A program made the translations under genes and the position numbers. Below, in pieces: positions 5,949-6,723 of a stretch of 6,723 nt of DNA. Source of the DNA: an uncultured Actinomycetes bacterium (GTDB taxonomy: Bacteria > Actinomycetota > Acidimicrobiia > Acidimicrobiales > Microtrichaceae); assembly GCA_903953195.1 (NCBI GenBank), contig CAJBIS010000113.1, forward strand, positions 1 through 6,723, given 5' to 3'. Position 1 is the stretch's first letter; every line of letters starts with the position of its first letter. Below the pieces are notes generated by a model. It ran no database searches. It saw only the letters and a program-made list of their open reading frames with translations, and was not told the origin of the DNA.

Positions 5949-6723
5949 TGACCGAGACGACGGACTCCACCGCCATCGAGCACGCCCGCATCCCACGCTG
6001 GTACCTGGCGCTGGTCGCCGTGCTCCCCGCGATCCTGACGCTGATCGCGGTGCGGTTCAACCGGCCGCAGGTCGGGCCGGACGCCGTGTCCTACATCGCC
6101 GTGGCCGACTCGATCCGCAACGGCGACGGACTCGGGTTCTTCGTCGAGCGCCCGTTGACGACGTGGCCGCCACTCTGGCCCCTGCTGCTGGCGGGCGGCA
6201 CCGCCGCGACCCGCTGGCGCGGCGATCTGGTCGCGCTCGCGTTCAACGCGGTCATGCTCGGCGGAACCGTGCTCACGGCCTCGGCGATCGCCACGCGGGT
6301 GCTCTCGTCGCGCCTGCTGCGGATGATCCTGCTCGCCGCGCTCTCGGTGTCGCCGCTGCTCATCGGGTTGGCGGCCATCGTGCAGACCGAGGTGGCGTTC
6401 GTCCTGATCGCCGCAGTGACGATCCTGTTGCTGCTCCTTGCGACGGAGCGGCAACAGCCGATGCTGCTCGTCGCGGCGGGGTTGGTCACCGCGGTCGGCT
6501 TCGGGGTCCGCTACCAGGCGCTGTACGTCGTCCCGGCGTTCGCGCTGTGGCTGGCGATCCGGGCTTGGCGCCGGGATCGCCGCGTCGTCCGGACGGTCGC
6601 CGATGTCTGCTGGTACGCCGTCCCGGCGGTCGTCCCGAGCGTCGCGTGGATGGCGCGGAACCTCTCGGTCTCCGACACGGCGATGGGCCCCCGGTTCCCG
6701 TCGTCGGTCGGGCCGGCGGCGAA
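5948..6723 (+). CDS. Probable GT-C-fold membrane glycosyltransferase, N-terminal part
   Basis: The gene runs off the right edge; 258 codons are present with no stop. The start ATG overlaps the preceding TGA by one base (TGATG), typical of termination-reinitiation, and no separate ribosome binding site is visible. After a short polar N-terminus comes a hydrophobic helix (about 18-36), then an extracytoplasmic loop with GPDAVSYIAVADSIRNGDG (43-61), then PPLWPLLLAGG (74-84) and further helices at about 93-118, 123-143, 146-165, 171-185, 188-205 and 219-236. An Asp in the first loop (Asp45), followed by a P-P-L-x-P-L-L-L motif and an RN pair after a later helix (237-238), is the pattern of PMT/ArnT-like GT-C transferases, which use polyprenyl-phosphate sugars outside the membrane. 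The family call rests on this pattern; another polytopic membrane protein cannot be excluded. The upstream acyltransferases support a surface-glycan role. Confidence 0.68.
   Translation, partial: MTETTDSTAIEHARIPRWYLALVAVLPAILTLIAVRFNRPQVGPDAVSYIAVADSIRNGDGLGFFVERPLTTWPPLWPLLLAGGTAATRWRGDLVALAFNAVMLGGTVLTASAIATRVLSSRLLRMILLAALSVSPLLIGLAAIVQTEVAFVLIAAVTILLLLLATERQQPMLLVAAGLVTAVGFGVRYQALYVVPAFALWLAIRAWRRDRRVVRTVADVCWYAVPAVVPSVAWMARNLSVSDTAMGPRFPSSVGPAA

Noticed and set aside
5154..5996. A 280-codon open frame on the - strand opposite the second acyltransferase, and a similar one at 5849-6454
   Set aside because: Both are antisense to well-supported membrane protein genes and show the same Arg/Gly/His-rich shadow composition.

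Overview
The window is high-GC, densely coded DNA from what is probably an actinobacterium. The second type II topoisomerase (topoisomerase IV-like) genes have the actinobacterial ParC/ParE character: the ParC-type tail keeps an RATGG(L/V)R propeller motif, and the B subunit has the variant toprim sequence EGDSAAGPAKAGRN instead of the gyrase form EGDSAGGSAKQGRD. GTG starts, short gene overlaps and weak ribosome binding sites also fit. A member of the Acidimicrobiia is a guess from overall impression only. No mobile element, tRNA, rRNA or CRISPR array is visible.

Left part (1-3375): the window opens inside the C-terminal end of a ParC/GyrA-type subunit on the + strand. A 9-bp hairpin spans its stop codon. 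Next, on the - strand and convergent with it, is a ten-helix EamA/DMT-family transporter (345-1286). A 61-bp divergent gap separates the transporter from a complete ParE/GyrB-type subunit (1348-3375). The two topoisomerase subunits, which would act together as an A2B2 enzyme, are therefore near neighbours in the same orientation but are interrupted by an unrelated, oppositely transcribed transporter.

Right part (3376-6723): a 105-bp gap holds two potential hairpins with a possible -10 element between them. It leads into a tightly packed + strand operon. Two tandem paralogous integral-membrane acyltransferases (acyltransferase-3 family) overlap by 4 bp. The second overlaps by 1 bp a multi-pass membrane protein that resembles GT-C-fold glycosyltransferases and runs off the right edge. 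Together they suggest a small module that builds and O-acylates a surface glycan or glycolipid on the outer side of the cytoplasmic membrane; the substrate cannot be read from the sequence.

Most of the window is ordinary chromosome. I do not see a clearly new biological system. The points most worth a second look are the coupled acyltransferase pair plus GT-C gene, the divergence of a core motif in the first acyltransferase, and the structured leader ahead of that operon.
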